From Hymenopus coronatus (Eukaryota > Arthropoda > Insecta > Mantodea > Hymenopodidae), in the NCBI GenBank assembly GCA_030762935.1, contig CM060895.1, positions 75,127,001-75,191,000 on the forward strand: a DNA stretch of 64,000 bases, written 5' to 3'. Below, piece after piece: positions 20,786 to 30,989 of the stretch. Within the stretch, counting starts at the first letter, position 1. The number at the start of each line of letters is the position of its first letter. The notes under the pieces were generated by a model. That model saw nothing but the letters and a program-made list of their open reading frames with translations, had not been told where the DNA came from and did no database searches. The position numbers and the translations under genes were made by a program.

Positions 20786-21950
20786 ACTTTTTCTGTCTAT
20801 TTTGCATACAAGCTATTCTTATAAAATCTACATTACGGTAATCAAACAAACATTAGCAGAAATAGTCTTATTACATAATTCCGGAATGTAGAAGAGAAAC
20901 AAGAAAGTACATTAGGCTAAAGCGGTAGTCACTTTTTTAAAAGCTGCTACTATATACGATATGAAATCAGGTTTTCTTTGCATGGCCAGGAGTAAAACAA
21001 AAAGAAACACGAGTGAGGACTTCCTGTTTAATAAAAATATTAAGTGTTCTGAAATAAATAACAGGGAATATCTCGGAAATGATTGACTCCACAAAATATA
21101 TCTATGTGATATAAATTGTGTATTTTAAGGCATCTATATTTTTGTATAGTAACTTTTGTCTATCACTAATGATTTACCAGTTATGCAAAAGTTGTTCAGA
21201 ATAAAGCAGCCTTCAGAGGCTCCTCCCAGGATATACATTTTATTAGACGTATCACCCTCCGTGGTGTAATGGTTACCATGCTAGCTTCATATACCCAAGG
21301 TGGCGGGTTCAAACCCGGCGGAGGATGATGGATTTTTTCGGGCGTAAAAATCCTTAGCATGGCTTTCTTCGGAAGGGAAGTAAAGCCGTTGGTCCCGTGT
21401 CGTAGATTTAGGGCACGTATAAGAACTTCAAGCCTGACAGAGAGGCCTCTGAGCAAAAATAAGCGGTTTTTCACGCCCAACATAGAATGGGACGCTGAGA
21501 GCCATTGCAGTTAAAGAGCGTCCATAAATTAAAAAAAACGCCCCTTATTATACGTTGTATTTGTGACGTATGGTATTTTAATTAAAGTCGTTAGAGCCAT
21601 GTTCGAAAAAGCTTACATATAAAGGGTAGTTTGTTGAACTTGAATACTAAGTTCATATTTAACTGACTGTTCATTTTTTAGTTGTGCTTTCTCACACAAA
21701 CTACACCACATACTGGAATACTAAGTTCATATTTAACTGACTGTTCATTTTTGAGTTGTGCTTTCTCACACAAACTACATCACATATTGACCTTTTTTCA
21801 AAAGTGGCCTTTTGGATTCACGGGTCCTTAAAACATGTATTTCTTGTGAAATATCCAAATTTATTTTTGTGTGGACTGCAATATTTTATCTACTCTATTC
21901 TGACCCTTTTCTATTTCTCGTGTAAGTTGTTATACTTTGTATAAATAAAG
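20786..21950 (+). repeat. HLE interrupted by a SINE, with tandem duplication
   Basis: Plus HLE from about 20786 through 'GGATATACATTTTATT' (21230), a family A SINE, then 'TATTTTAATTAAAGTCG' onward. At 21650-21780 a block of about 65 bp ('AATACTAAGTTCATATTTAA' ...) is repeated twice in tandem. The end palindrome near 21935 is disrupted by AT-rich DNA shared with the TIR element at 33716. Confidence 0.65.
21252..21545 (+). mobile_element. SINE family A, best-preserved copy
   Basis: The tRNA-like head spans about 21256-21324: CCTCCGTGGTGTAATGG, B box GGGTTCAAACCC and the closing CGGAGG that pairs with the start. The body has 'CCTTAGCATGGCTTTCTTCGG' and 'GTAGATTTAGGGCACG' and it ends 'GAGCGTCCATAAATTAAAA'. 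GACGTAT occurs on both sides (21247 and about 21563), a possible short target duplication. Absent from the matching place in unit B (about 31950), so it is younger than the duplication. Confidence 0.8.
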
Positions 21951-22639
21951 GTGTTAATTTATACGAAGAATTTTTAAATAAATCTTACTTGATAAGATCT
22001 TAAATATAAATAAAATAAATATATATTATGTGCACTGTAAAACCATGGCAAAGAAAGTAGAAATACATTATATAAATTGAGTGCTATTGCGAAAGCTATA
22101 TGTTTTGTGTGTAAAGATTCTTTCCAATTCTTAAGGTTTTCCGTTATAGAAAAGTCATGTTTAAGACGGTGGATCCGAAATAAATTGTATATCAGGGACA
22201 TTCCATAATTAGCATGCAAACTCCTCTTCACCCTGAAATAAACTTGTAAACGTGAAAAACCGTGAATGAAAAACAAGTTGACACACGAAAACTGTAGAGC
22301 TCGTTGTCATAAACAACCTATTTAAATAACTGTTCATTTTACTACTACTTAGGTATATATAGTAATGAAGGTAACATTGGATTCCAGCAAAAATTCGACA
22401 TTTCACAGAAAATAAAAATTTTCAGTAACCCTGAATTCTAAAATATATTTTTACTTCTCTACTTCGTATAGTATTTAGGAGCAGTATTGTATTTTACCCA
22501 AAAATTCGTTGTCAACATTTCACCGTGAATACAGCGTACATACGTGATAGAGAAGTTAAAACTTGTGTATTATCGCAATATCTCTAGCAGGAACTAAAAT
22601 TTGAATTTAAGAAGTTAATTAATATATCAAGAATGGTAA
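21951..22639. repeat. HLE-related variant segment, unit A
   Basis: 21955-22015 matches the core of the foldback element at 33716-33895. 22065-22440 matches 32330-32710 and 9255-9600. Short palindrome-like HLE ends occur near 22455. Non-coding. Confidence 0.5.
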
Positions 22640-23485
22640 ATCTTACTTTTCCTACCACGTATATGCAATGTACATTGGAGATAGACACGATATTGTATTC
22701 TACCCAAACATTTGATACCAAGATTTCAATGAAATACATGTTTTGAGACCCCCTGAATAAAAAATAGAAAAATGTCAGTGTGTATTTGCGTGTGTGTGTG
22801 TGTGTTGGTATTATTCAAAAGTAAAAATCCATTAAGTACCAAACATGCAATTTAAGATCAGTAACCTTCAAGGTTGTGATAGCAAGATTTTCAGGAGAAT
22901 CCCCATCCACGAATACCCTTTACATAACACATTTCTGAATTCTTCAAAATGGCTCTAACAATTTTGGGTAAAATACCATATGTGTAAGCTATTTTTATAA
23001 AACAATTGCATCCGAATTTTCTTGAAATAGGCGCTGAAAACCTCTTTATTTTGGATGGCCTTGTGTAACTGGTAAAGCGTAAGAGATCAAGAAATCTTAC
23101 TACATTAAAACAATAGATCTCTTAAAGCACAAAATTTGTCATATACTTTTTTTATACCTTAAATTGTTTCAGAGACATTATTTTTTATTGGTTTCAATTT
23201 TCAAATACATTAACTTGTCTCAAACGGCAAATTTTATCTCTCTTTTGTTTTACTCTTGGCAACTAAAGAGAACCGAATTTTATTTATTTCAGAAACAGAC
23301 CAGCTTTTAAAATATTTGGCTATGGCTTTAGCAGAGTATATAGCCTTATTTCCCTTCTGCGTATACAGAAGCAAGTACTTTGTGAATGTTTATTTCAATT
23401 AGTACGACACAGATAAAAATATTATCTTTTGGAAGAAAAGTTTGTGTATGGAAGAGCTAAAGAAATTCATGTAAATGGAGCACAT
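22640..23485 (-). repeat. HLE directly upstream of six-Cys gene 1
   Basis: Palindrome end at 22650 ('CAATGTACATTGGAGATAG'), microsatellite (GT)n at about 22785-22806, left end 'GGAGCACATGAGA' at about 23490. The same element in the same place precedes gene 2, so it predates the duplication. Its left end lies only about 240 bp from the start codon. Confidence 0.75.
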
Positions 23486-23509
23486 GAGATTTTTATGTTT
23501 CGGATGCAA

Positions 23510-23517
23510 TGACGTCG
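23510..23517. promoter_or_regulatory. CRE-like site, distal
   Basis: TGACGTCG in copy 1; copy 2 has TGACGTAA at the equivalent position (34959). Resembles bZIP (CREB/ATF) binding sites. Function is inference. Confidence 0.35.
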
Positions 23518-23635
23518 TTTTAATATTTTCCTTGCAGTAATAAATTAATATATGTGGTCAGGAAGTATAAAGTTGTCTAATAATGTCCGTACCGGAATTC
23601 GCTTCTCTTCCACTTTATTCGTGTTTTGCAATCGG

Positions 23636-23643
23636 TGACGTAA
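23636..23643. promoter_or_regulatory. CRE-like site, proximal
   Basis: TGACGTAA about 50 bp before the TATA box, in the tract that is identical in copies 1 and 2. The pseudogene retains the complementary form (TTACGTCA) in its own upstream region near 43248. Confidence 0.4.
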
Positions 23644-23684
23644 AATTATCGAAATGGGGAAGGATAATGAAATGTTACAAGTAA

Positions 23685-23692
23685 TATAAAAG
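23685..23692 (+). promoter_or_regulatory. TATA box of six-Cys gene 1
   Basis: TATAAAAG, 41 bp before the ATG. Transcription would be expected to start about 25-30 bp downstream (near 23715), leaving a leader of only about 10 bases and skipping the out-of-frame ATG at 23710. Conserved at 35134-35141 and, on the minus strand, 43206-43199. Confidence 0.6.
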
Positions 23693-23725
23693 ATCCTCAG
23701 AAGAGCGCCATGGTAGCACATCACC

Positions 23726-24142
23726 ATGGAGAGTTTAACTGTATTGTTTGTTGTACTCGTCGCGGGTGTCGTAGGAGCTTTGCCAACACCAGGACTCTCA
23801 AGTCATCAAGTTCCTGAAGACTGTTCCCATAACTACACTGCCCATGTGGAACACGATCTCGCATTTTTAGAGAGCAAAACCCGTTGCCGATTCAGAGCCT
23901 GTGATGATGTCTACAATGATATAGTCACCAAGCGAATCCCAGCGGTCATCACCGAGTACTTCTGTGCTGAAGGGGAACCCCAGGAGTGTCAACAAGCCTA
24001 CGTCCTGATGGAGTATGCTATAGTGGACAAGCTTACCGACGAGGTCTTAAGAGTCAACAAAAGATCAGTCAGAGCGGCATGTTTCTATGGTAGCAAAGAT
24101 CTATTTGCTAACGACGTTAGACAGAGAGGAGTGAGCATGTAA
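23726..24142 (+). CDS. Small secreted six-cysteine protein, copy 1
   Basis: 138 codons, one exon. The ATG sits in a strong context (CACCATGG). Residues 1-18 (MESLTVLFVVLVAGVVGA) form a typical signal peptide, so the product should be secreted at about 120 residues. Cysteines are at 33, 54, 59, 80, 88 and 119, enough for three disulfides; an N-glycosylation motif (NYT) is at 36-38. The stretch around residues 69-80 (TKRIPAVITEYFC) recalls the R-x-P-x-x-I-x-E-x-x-C signature of IL-17-like and some other cystine-knot ligands, and a later Cys follows a beta-like stretch (RSVRAACF). That family link is a guess from spacing; I do not recognise the protein. CDS GC content is well above its AT-rich flanks. 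AATAAA at 24396-24401 could serve polyadenylation. The coding sequence differs from copy 2 at only three codons, all near the end. Confidence 0.85.
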   Translation: MESLTVLFVVLVAGVVGALPTPGLSSHQVPEDCSHNYTAHVEHDLAFLESKTRCRFRACDDVYNDIVTKRIPAVITEYFCAEGEPQECQQAYVLMEYAIVDKLTDEVLRVNKRSVRAACFYGSKDLFANDVRQRGVSM

Positions 24143-25736
24143 GGTGCGTTTAAAAGATTACTAGGCAACTGGCGGAAGAATTTTGAGACATTTTGTTTTT
24201 CGACTGAATTTGTGAGCAGCGATCTAGGTTGTGAACTATTTTTTGTATATTCAGTGGTTGTATAAGGGAGTAATAATTTATTGATAATTTATCGATATTT
24301 ATTTATGCATTACTTGATATTATCATTAGTAATCCGCATTACTTCTGATTATGATATTTGTAGGTTGTCAAATGCTGTTCATTCTAATATGGTAAAATAA
24401 ATCTGGTAATTCATTTCTAGGTAAATCCAGTACTGACTTCATAGAGAAGGAAATAATGTGATTTCTGTATTTATTTTAGGAGTAGGTAATTATCAGCATG
24501 TGGCAAAGTACAAACTGTTCCTGGTCTTTATTAAAATAATTAAACAGTGAAATTTGTAAAATCTAAAGTATTTTATATGCTACTCGTTATTATACACATT
24601 AATATTTAATGGTTTTACCATATTTAGCAACTCAAAACTGAATCGTTATTTAAATCTTAATCTTTAGTGTCAAAATTCATTGTTCAAATATATACATAGG
24701 TTCATGCAATTCATTTTTAAAAATCATTACATAAAGTTCTAGATTAACCCTTAATGCGTTAGCATTAATAATTTTGGATACCTCATAAGAATACTTCCTT
24801 AATTACTGTAGAAAAAGTGTTACTTTTGTACTCTAAAAATAATTGATTTTAATCTTAATAATTCATTTCTCAGTTGTATATGGTTAAGTTAAAAATTAAT
24901 ATAAACATTTTTAAATGTAATTTGAAACAAATTGGTTGCTCTTTGGAGCATTTTGAGAACGGAAAAATAAGAACAGTTTTGCGGCATCATAAGATTTCAA
25001 GCTGGAACTGACCATAAAAGCATTCATTTAAATCATTCGGTTTAAATGCACAAAATAGAAGAAAAGTATATATTTCTCTAGTTTTAGAATTCATATGATT
25101 TCTATTATGGAAACCCTTTATTGTTTGAATTTTCAAAATGTTAATCAAATTTTACAGAAACATTATCTTATCATATCTATTCCATGCAATTATATTGTAT
25201 TTCTCAAATGTTTTGACGTTTATTGAAGTCTGACGTTTCTAAAATTATATTTTGAGAGCAAAGGTCAATAAAATGTCAATGTGATTATGTATTTCTCAAA
25301 CTAATGTATTGTAATACATTGCATAAGACTAAAAGACCATGACTTTTAAATAAAAGATAATACCAGTTTCCTTATGCAAATGCTTATTCATTATTAGTAC
25401 GTATATATAGCTTCAGAATGTACTTACTAACAATAAAAGCTGTCACAAAATGAACTTTATATGTTTGTAAAGTACATGTATTAAATAAATGTAAATTATG
25501 CAGCATCACACTCTTCACTATATGAACACAAAAAAAGATCTACCGGAATTATTATCCTCAATATGATATTATATTCCTAAATCCAAATTTTAACCTACGT
25601 TGTAATTACAAAGTAATTATTCTTTTTACACTACGTTACTCACGAAAGGCAAGTTCTTAGTTAGCAGCGTACAAACTTAAATACGGAAAGCCCGTTTGAT
25701 TCTTTATTTAAGTATTTATCAAAATGGAGAGAAAGA
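24143..25736. other. AT-rich 3' flank of gene 1
   Basis: 3' untranslated candidate followed by about 1.3 kb of AT-rich DNA. Segments such as 'GTGAAATTTGTAAAA' and 'TTTTGAGAACGGAAAAA' align with 36480-37040 downstream of gene 2 with many changes. 25540-25640 aligns with 39124-39240 and, inverted, with 41950-42060 beside the pseudogene. No reading frame of note. Confidence 0.6.
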
Positions 25737-25842
25737 CTTTTTTCACTGCGTCTACCACATAAACTGTATGTGCGTAGTATGTAGAAAAAGAAAATAATTC
25801 ACAAAAAGTTGATACTGAGATCTCTCCGAAAGTTCAAGGGTC
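25737..25842 (-). repeat. HLE terminal fragment
   Basis: 'CTGTATGTGCGTAGTATGTAG' and 'ATACTGAGATCTCTCCG' mark a decayed palindrome end. The first mariner element begins within a few bases. Confidence 0.5.
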
Positions 25843-25845
25843 ATA

Positions 25846-26503
25846 TTTTTTCAACCTCAGATAGGCCATAAATAAAAGACAAGTCTATAGAAAACAATTA
25901 TTTTATTACTAAAAGTGCTATACACTTGGTTACTTTTCAACATATTCACCGAAAATATTGAGACATTTATCGTACCTGTGCATAAGCGTTGCAATACCCG
26001 CTTCAAAAAATATTGCCGCCAATGATTTCAAAAAAGCATTGCCATTGTTTTGAGGATCTTCGTTGGTTTGAAAGTGCTGCCCACCTAGCCACGCCTTCAG
26101 TTCAGGGAAAAGATGAAAATCGCTGGGTGTCAGGTCAGGACTGTACGGCGGATGATCGAAAATGTCCCATTGAATTTGTTCAAGGAGCCGATTGGTTGTG
26201 CCAGCTGTGTGTGGACGAGCGTTGTCATGGATCAACAAAATTCCTGAAGTCAGCATTCCTCTTCGTTTCTTTTGAATCTCTCTCCGCAAACGCCTTAAAG
26301 CAAACGAAGAGGAACGCTCATTTGAAATCATTGGCAGCAACATTTTTTGAAGCGGGTATTGCAAAGCTTGTGCACAGGTACGATAAATGCTAAATCTTTT
26401 CGATGATTATGTTGAAAAGTAACCATAAGTGTACAAAACTTTTAGTAATAAAATAATTGTCTTTTATTTATAGCCATCGGAGTTTGAAAAAAAAGACACA
26501 TCT
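25846..26503 (-). mobile_element. Mariner-derived foldback element
   Basis: The centre (minus strand) encodes a mariner transposase C-terminal part: HDNARPHTA, HPPYSPDLTPSDFHLF and WLGGQHF, with 34 residues between the Asp of HDN and the Asp of TPSD, as in the DD34D catalytic motif. The last roughly 190 bp of the element (C-terminus FFEAGIAxLxHRYDKC, terminal inverted repeat with 'TTTTTTCAACCTCAGATAGG') occurs at both ends in inverted orientation (25846-26045 and 26318-26503). It is thus two mariner 3' ends facing outward around a partial gene. The N-terminal half is absent and it cannot encode a transposase. Confidence 0.75.
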
Positions 26504-27730
26504 CTGCAGTGCGATTTATCAAGGTCCTCAAAACAGTTGTTTACCCATCAATGACCTCATCGTTGTTGTGAAATCTTTGTCCTCCAAGAAATATTTTGAC
26601 GTTTTGGAACAGGTGGTAGTCACTGGGTGTTATGTCTGGCGAATAGGTGGATGTTCAAGCAATTCGCAGTTTAATTCACACATTTTTCCCATTGCAGTGA
26701 CTGAACGATGGACCGGAGTATAGTGATTAAACAAGATTTTGTTTGTTTGCCAAATGAGGTAGTTTTCTTTTTATCTCATACTCTCACCAGTCATACGTTT
26801 ACATTTTTCCAAATAATCAATAGGAATAATTCCCTGTGCATCCCAGAAAACACTCGCCATAACCTTGTTAGCTGACAAAATTGACTTTGCCTTTTTTGGA
26901 GTCAGTTCACCTGATGCAATCCACTGTTTTGACTGCAATCCACTAGTTTCTGGAGTGTAGTGATATATCCAAGTTTCATCCATTGTAATAAGCTGTCTCA
27001 AAAATTCACTGGGATTTTACAGTAGAACTCCACATTCTTAACAGAAACAGCTTTTCTTTGAAACTTTTGATCAGGTGTCATCAAACGCAGCACCCATCTT
27101 ACACAAACCTTGTGAAAGCCCAAAACATTACCTAAAATATTGCCTGAACGTTCTTTTGGTCTCTGTTATCTAAAAGAAGTTTAATCTGCAGTCTTCCGGT
27201 ACTAAACGATGAATTTGTTTCAATGATCTCTGGAGTTGTCATTTCTGCAGGGCGTCCAGAGCGAGGTTCATCACTAGTGCTCGTACGTCCAATTTTAAGC
27301 TCTGCAACGCATCTTTTAATCATTGAATATGAAGTTGAAGAGTCTTTCAATGTATTGTCCATTTCCTCCCTGATTTCTTTAGGCGTTAAGCCTTTCAAAA
27401 TGGAAGTATTTAATCACTGCTCGTGTTTCCAAATCCTCCATTTTTGTGAAAACTCTAAAGTTGTCTTGTTTAAAATGCTGTCATTCGCAAACTAAACAAG
27501 CTATTGACCTGTAACTATGGCCACAAGCTAGTCTTGAGTTATCCAAATTCTCCATTTTTGTGAAAACTCAAGGTTGTTTTGTTTAGCATGCTGTCATTCA
27601 AAAATTTAACAAGCTTTGACCTGTAACTACGGGTACAAGCTAGTCTAGAGTTCAATTATACGAAGCTACCGTCTCCTGGCCCAGTGGCGCCATATCTGTG
27701 TGAGGACCTGGACTTATCAGCCAACCCTCG
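26504..27730 (-). mobile_element. Mariner transposon relic
   Basis: The 5' terminal repeat ends at 27730 (minus-strand start CGAGGGTTGGCTGATAAGTC), flanked by TA, the mariner target. The transposase begins near 27441 (MEDLETRAVIKYF), shifts frame at about 27398, and shows KGLTPKEIREEM and GRTSTSDEPRSGRP (helix-turn-helix DNA-binding domain), then MDETWIYHYTPET with the first catalytic Asp (about 26982) and KVMASVFWDAQGI. The second catalytic Asp is lost (LFNHYTPVHRS), and the last part (YSPDITPSDYHLF) survives near 26640 in another frame. The segment 27437-27541 (start codon region plus leader) is duplicated in tandem at 27550-27655. Confidence 0.8.
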
Positions 27731-27970
27731 TATATCCAATCACATCTCGGTACCAAGTTTTTGGCTGAAATTTAGTAGTTACTATATGCATTTTATGTAC
27801 ATATGCGGTAATAAAAGTAAAAAATACACATTTATAAACCTATTTTTCATAAAATCTGAATAACTGATCTAAACACTTCTACATATGTGACGTGTGAAGC
27901 ACATAAATTGGAACAATGAATTTATAGTGGCCAACTGTCCCGTATTTGACATTTGCAGATATCCCTTCGA
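27731..27970. other. AT-rich gap, nothing recognised
   Basis: Short non-coding stretch between the mariner relic and a TIR element. Confidence 0.4.
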
Positions 27971-28192
27971 GTGTTAAGAGAGTTGCATAATTCAATCGGG
28001 CTATTTCAAGTTAAATCCGGCCAGTGGAGAACTGGCGAGAGCAACTTTCATATTACCCCTCGCTATGAGCGCGACCCGCTCACCGTCACCACTAGTAAAC
28101 AAGAGGCATAAAACGAACGTCGCTCAGCCAGTTTCCTACATTTCGGTTTTAACTTGAAATAGAACCTTTGAGTTCTACAACTCTTTTAACAT
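27971..28192. mobile_element. Small TIR element (MITE-like)
   Basis: About 222 bp with imperfect inverted ends of about 48 bp. The best-matched inner block is CTATTTCAAGTTAAA (28001-28015) against TTTAACTTGAAATAG (28148-28162); the outer blocks 'GTTAAGAGAGTTG' and 'CAACTCTTTTAAC' also pair. The centre is GC-richer and non-coding. No clear target duplication. Confidence 0.5.
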
Positions 28193-29057
28193 ACAAATGG
28201 ATATTGTAAACGTCAACTACTGTGACAACACGGGAAAAGCCAATATTTAAATAACGATCTAAACTACAGTTTTGAATTATAGCAAAAAAAAGTTACGTTA
28301 TTGTATGTAATTATTGCCACAAGTGACCGCAGGATAGTATGCATAGTGTTGATTTTCTAAATTTCTCAGATGCATTTCCTTAGCCGTAAATAAATAATTA
28401 AATAAATAAAGTGTGCCCATGTTTTAAACTTAGAAGTTCTATATTGTTTTGCTAAAAACAATGTAATATCTCAACGAATACTGTCTATTTACAGGTTATC
28501 ACAGCTTCGTCTAAGGAAAATTGCATGCATTTAGCTGTGATTATCTCAAAACAACATTTTATGAAATATATTCCATTTTCTTAAAAAGAGTAAATAATTT
28601 AGGGGTGAAAATTTGCACTCTTATGTGATATAGTACATTCCAAACACAGAACTTGAATTTTATTTTTAAATATAATACATTTTAAATGGCTAAGGATGAT
28701 GTCCAAATATGTTTTTTGCAAATATTGTTTAAAAATGACATATACAAATTTTCTTCATTTTTTTCATAAAAACATTTAAACAGAGAAATATTGTTGACAG
28801 ATTAATTTACTTTGTTAACTGTTAAGGAACATTAGGTCTTATATATTAAAAATCTCAGCTCTCCTTTTCAATTAGATTCCAAGAAAAGAAAAAAACCTAT
28901 AAAATATTACATTTTTGTTCTTTATCTAACTAACCATATTTAGAAGTTCATAATTTTTTCAGACACATTAGCTGTACAATTATAACAACAAAAATAGGCA
29001 TATACAATGCATTTCAGAAATCTAGTTTATTTTCTGCTCTAGCTAGGAGTGTTGTTT
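28193..29057. other. AT-rich intergenic DNA, nothing recognised
   Basis: About 860 bp of AT-rich sequence with no frame longer than about 60 codons, no inverted repeat noticed, and no match to the rest of the window. Confidence 0.5.
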
Positions 29058-29112
29058 TTTGAAACATATGATGTGTTCCATATACATGACTTTGTCTAGC
29101 TATTCTGTAACA
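29058..29112 (+). repeat. HLE left end, cut by a SINE
   Basis: 'ATATGATGTGTTCCATATACATGAC' begins an HLE; the family B SINE follows. Equivalent in place to the HLE ending at 16955 in unit A. Confidence 0.55.
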
Positions 29113-29335
29113 TTAAAATAGCTTGTGGTTAGACCACTCGGCTCTCACGAAGATCCCAAGTGACGCATGTGAGATTTGTGGTGGACAAAGCGGTGCAGGA
29201 GTGGGTTTTCTCCGGGTTCTTGGTTTCCCCCGCCATCACATTCCACGGGTGCTCTATCTTCTTTCCATGTATCATCAGTATCATCGCCTGCGGTGCCATA
29301 GCTGTAAGAGCGGGCGTTAAACACTATAAAAATAC
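29113..29335 (+). mobile_element. SINE family B copy
   Basis: Shares 'GTGGTTAGACCACTCGGCTC' head, 'GAGATTTGTGGTGGACAAAGC', 'TTTTCTCCGGGTTCT' and tail 'GCGGGCGTTAAACACTATAA' with 45802 and 52459. It stands exactly at the left edge of duplication unit B. Confidence 0.75.
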
Positions 29336-29636
29336 GTTCTATAGAAAAAGCAATGCTCAAATCTCACTCAATTTTAACTCGTTTTATAGTTGAGTTTAGT
29401 TTCTGAATCTGTGAGACTCAGTATGAGATTCTCTCAAATAAAGACTATGGAGCTGAGGCTAAGAATCGCGCTACGCCACTGCTCCGATAGAGGAGTAGAT
29501 ATGTTAAGTCACGCACCCCTCTATGGCCCATCCTCCTGGAAGTGCCACGTGACTCGACAAAACCTGATCTACAAGAAAAACAACGGGCCATTCCGCCTTA
29601 TGCACGAATATATAGCATTAATGTGAGCAACAGGCT

Positions 29637-30356
29637 AGCAATAGTGTCGTTCAGAGGGATTCAGGCATACTTTTTAAAAACATTCGGATTGTCTTAATCC
29701 ATCAAAATAAAGTAAACATATCTTCATAAATATTTAATATCAAGATATAAATAAACACTGTACTCGTTATCAGAGAAGGAAATATTTCCGGGACTAATGT
29801 GATACTTCCTTTATTCCGTTGCAATCAACTCCTTCAAAGTGTGGGAGCAAGGAAGCTTAAAAGTGACGTAATGGTAACTCTACTATACTTTCATTACGTC
29901 ACACTCTTACATATGTTGCGACTTGATTCTTCAAAATTCTGGGATTTAACATCTTTTATGACAAGTGAGGATATAAACAAAGTCTCCAATCGGAAATAGA
30001 ATGCATGACAAAATGACGTCACAAATTCTCATATTGCGTTGCCTTTAACTACTTACACAACTTCGGAAATACAGAAAGGGACAGACATTTGATATGATAA
30101 AGCAGGTATGGGGATTGCCAGCAAAACAGTGAGAAAAATAGCTTTATTCAGGCTAGAGTCTGTTATCGAGAGAAGATGAGTAACGTACCTTTTTACTACA
30201 AGTCAGGTGCAGTGGTACATTTGTACCATTTTGCGCGTCAGTAATTATTTCTCCATTGGTATTCAAAGTGTTTATATAAAGCATATACTTCATACATAAT
30301 TATTACAGCCACCTACTGTTGCTAAGTAAATTATAATCATAAAGTTAATAACTATT
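29637..30356. repeat. Near-identical TGACGT-rich tract, unit B copy
   Basis: Same GTGACGTAATG / CATTACGTCAC inverted pair and TGACGTCA as in unit A. The change from about 99% to about 85% identity is abrupt at 30356 ('AATAACTATT'). Confidence 0.65.
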
Positions 30357-30989
30357 CTTTATCTTTCTTTACATTAACATAGTTTCATACATCATTATTA
30401 TAAAAACCTAGTGTTGCAAACTATAAACTGAAGTTTATTACTATTTCTTTATCTTGTGCATGTAACACAATCATACATTATTTTGTGACCCATTCAAACA
30501 TATATAAATTGTTTCCTTTTAACAATAAGGCAACAAGGATCATTTGAAAGAAAATTTATAAGTATTTCTTAATAATTTTATTAGAAGATGCAGTAGAAAT
30601 ATTGATAAAACTCTTCTCTTTGACAAAAAAAAACTGAGTTAATTAGTGTTTTATATATTATTCGTAAATACCTTCATGTAAAATTCAATACAAAATATAT
30701 TTTAATAAAACTGAGGTCCTACATTCATATAATGTCTCTGCTTATACTGCAAAAAGCTTTTCCTACAAACGCTTACTCTTCTATCTACTACATGGTTACA
30801 GAATAAACCTAGGTAGAAATGGCTTTGTTATTTTCATGCACAAAGAAAATGCTAAAGCGAAGTTCACTCTTTTAAAGTCGGTCACTATGTAATGAAATAG
30901 AAATTCAGATCTCTTTGCTCGCTCATGATAACAAATATGAATAACAACAGTATGAAAAATATGAATCTGTATTGGAAAATTTAAGTCTA
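30357..30989. other. Duplicated AT-rich DNA holding an HLE empty site
   Basis: Diverged partner of 17949-18556. Bases 30955-30960 (AAAAA then T) are the unfilled site for HLE 18557-19404. Confidence 0.6.

Larger units (their letters stand above)
16944..25700. repeat. Segmental duplication, unit A
   Basis: Collinear with unit B (about 29348-37150). Shared landmarks in order: TGACGT-rich tract (17228/29637), HLE arrays (20285/30990), variant segment (22050/32330), minus HLE (22640/32957), six-Cys gene (23726/35175), and a long AT-rich 3' flank (24420-25000/36480-37040). Unit-specific insertions: HLE 18557-19404 and 19405-20270 in A; the AT-rich insert 33619-33892 and HLE 33997-34870 in B. Right edges are blurred. 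Confidence 0.75.

Noticed and set aside
25989..26393. 134-codon plus-strand frame over the mariner
   Set aside because: Antisense of the transposase except for the last part, which is the inverted duplicate of the mariner C-terminus.
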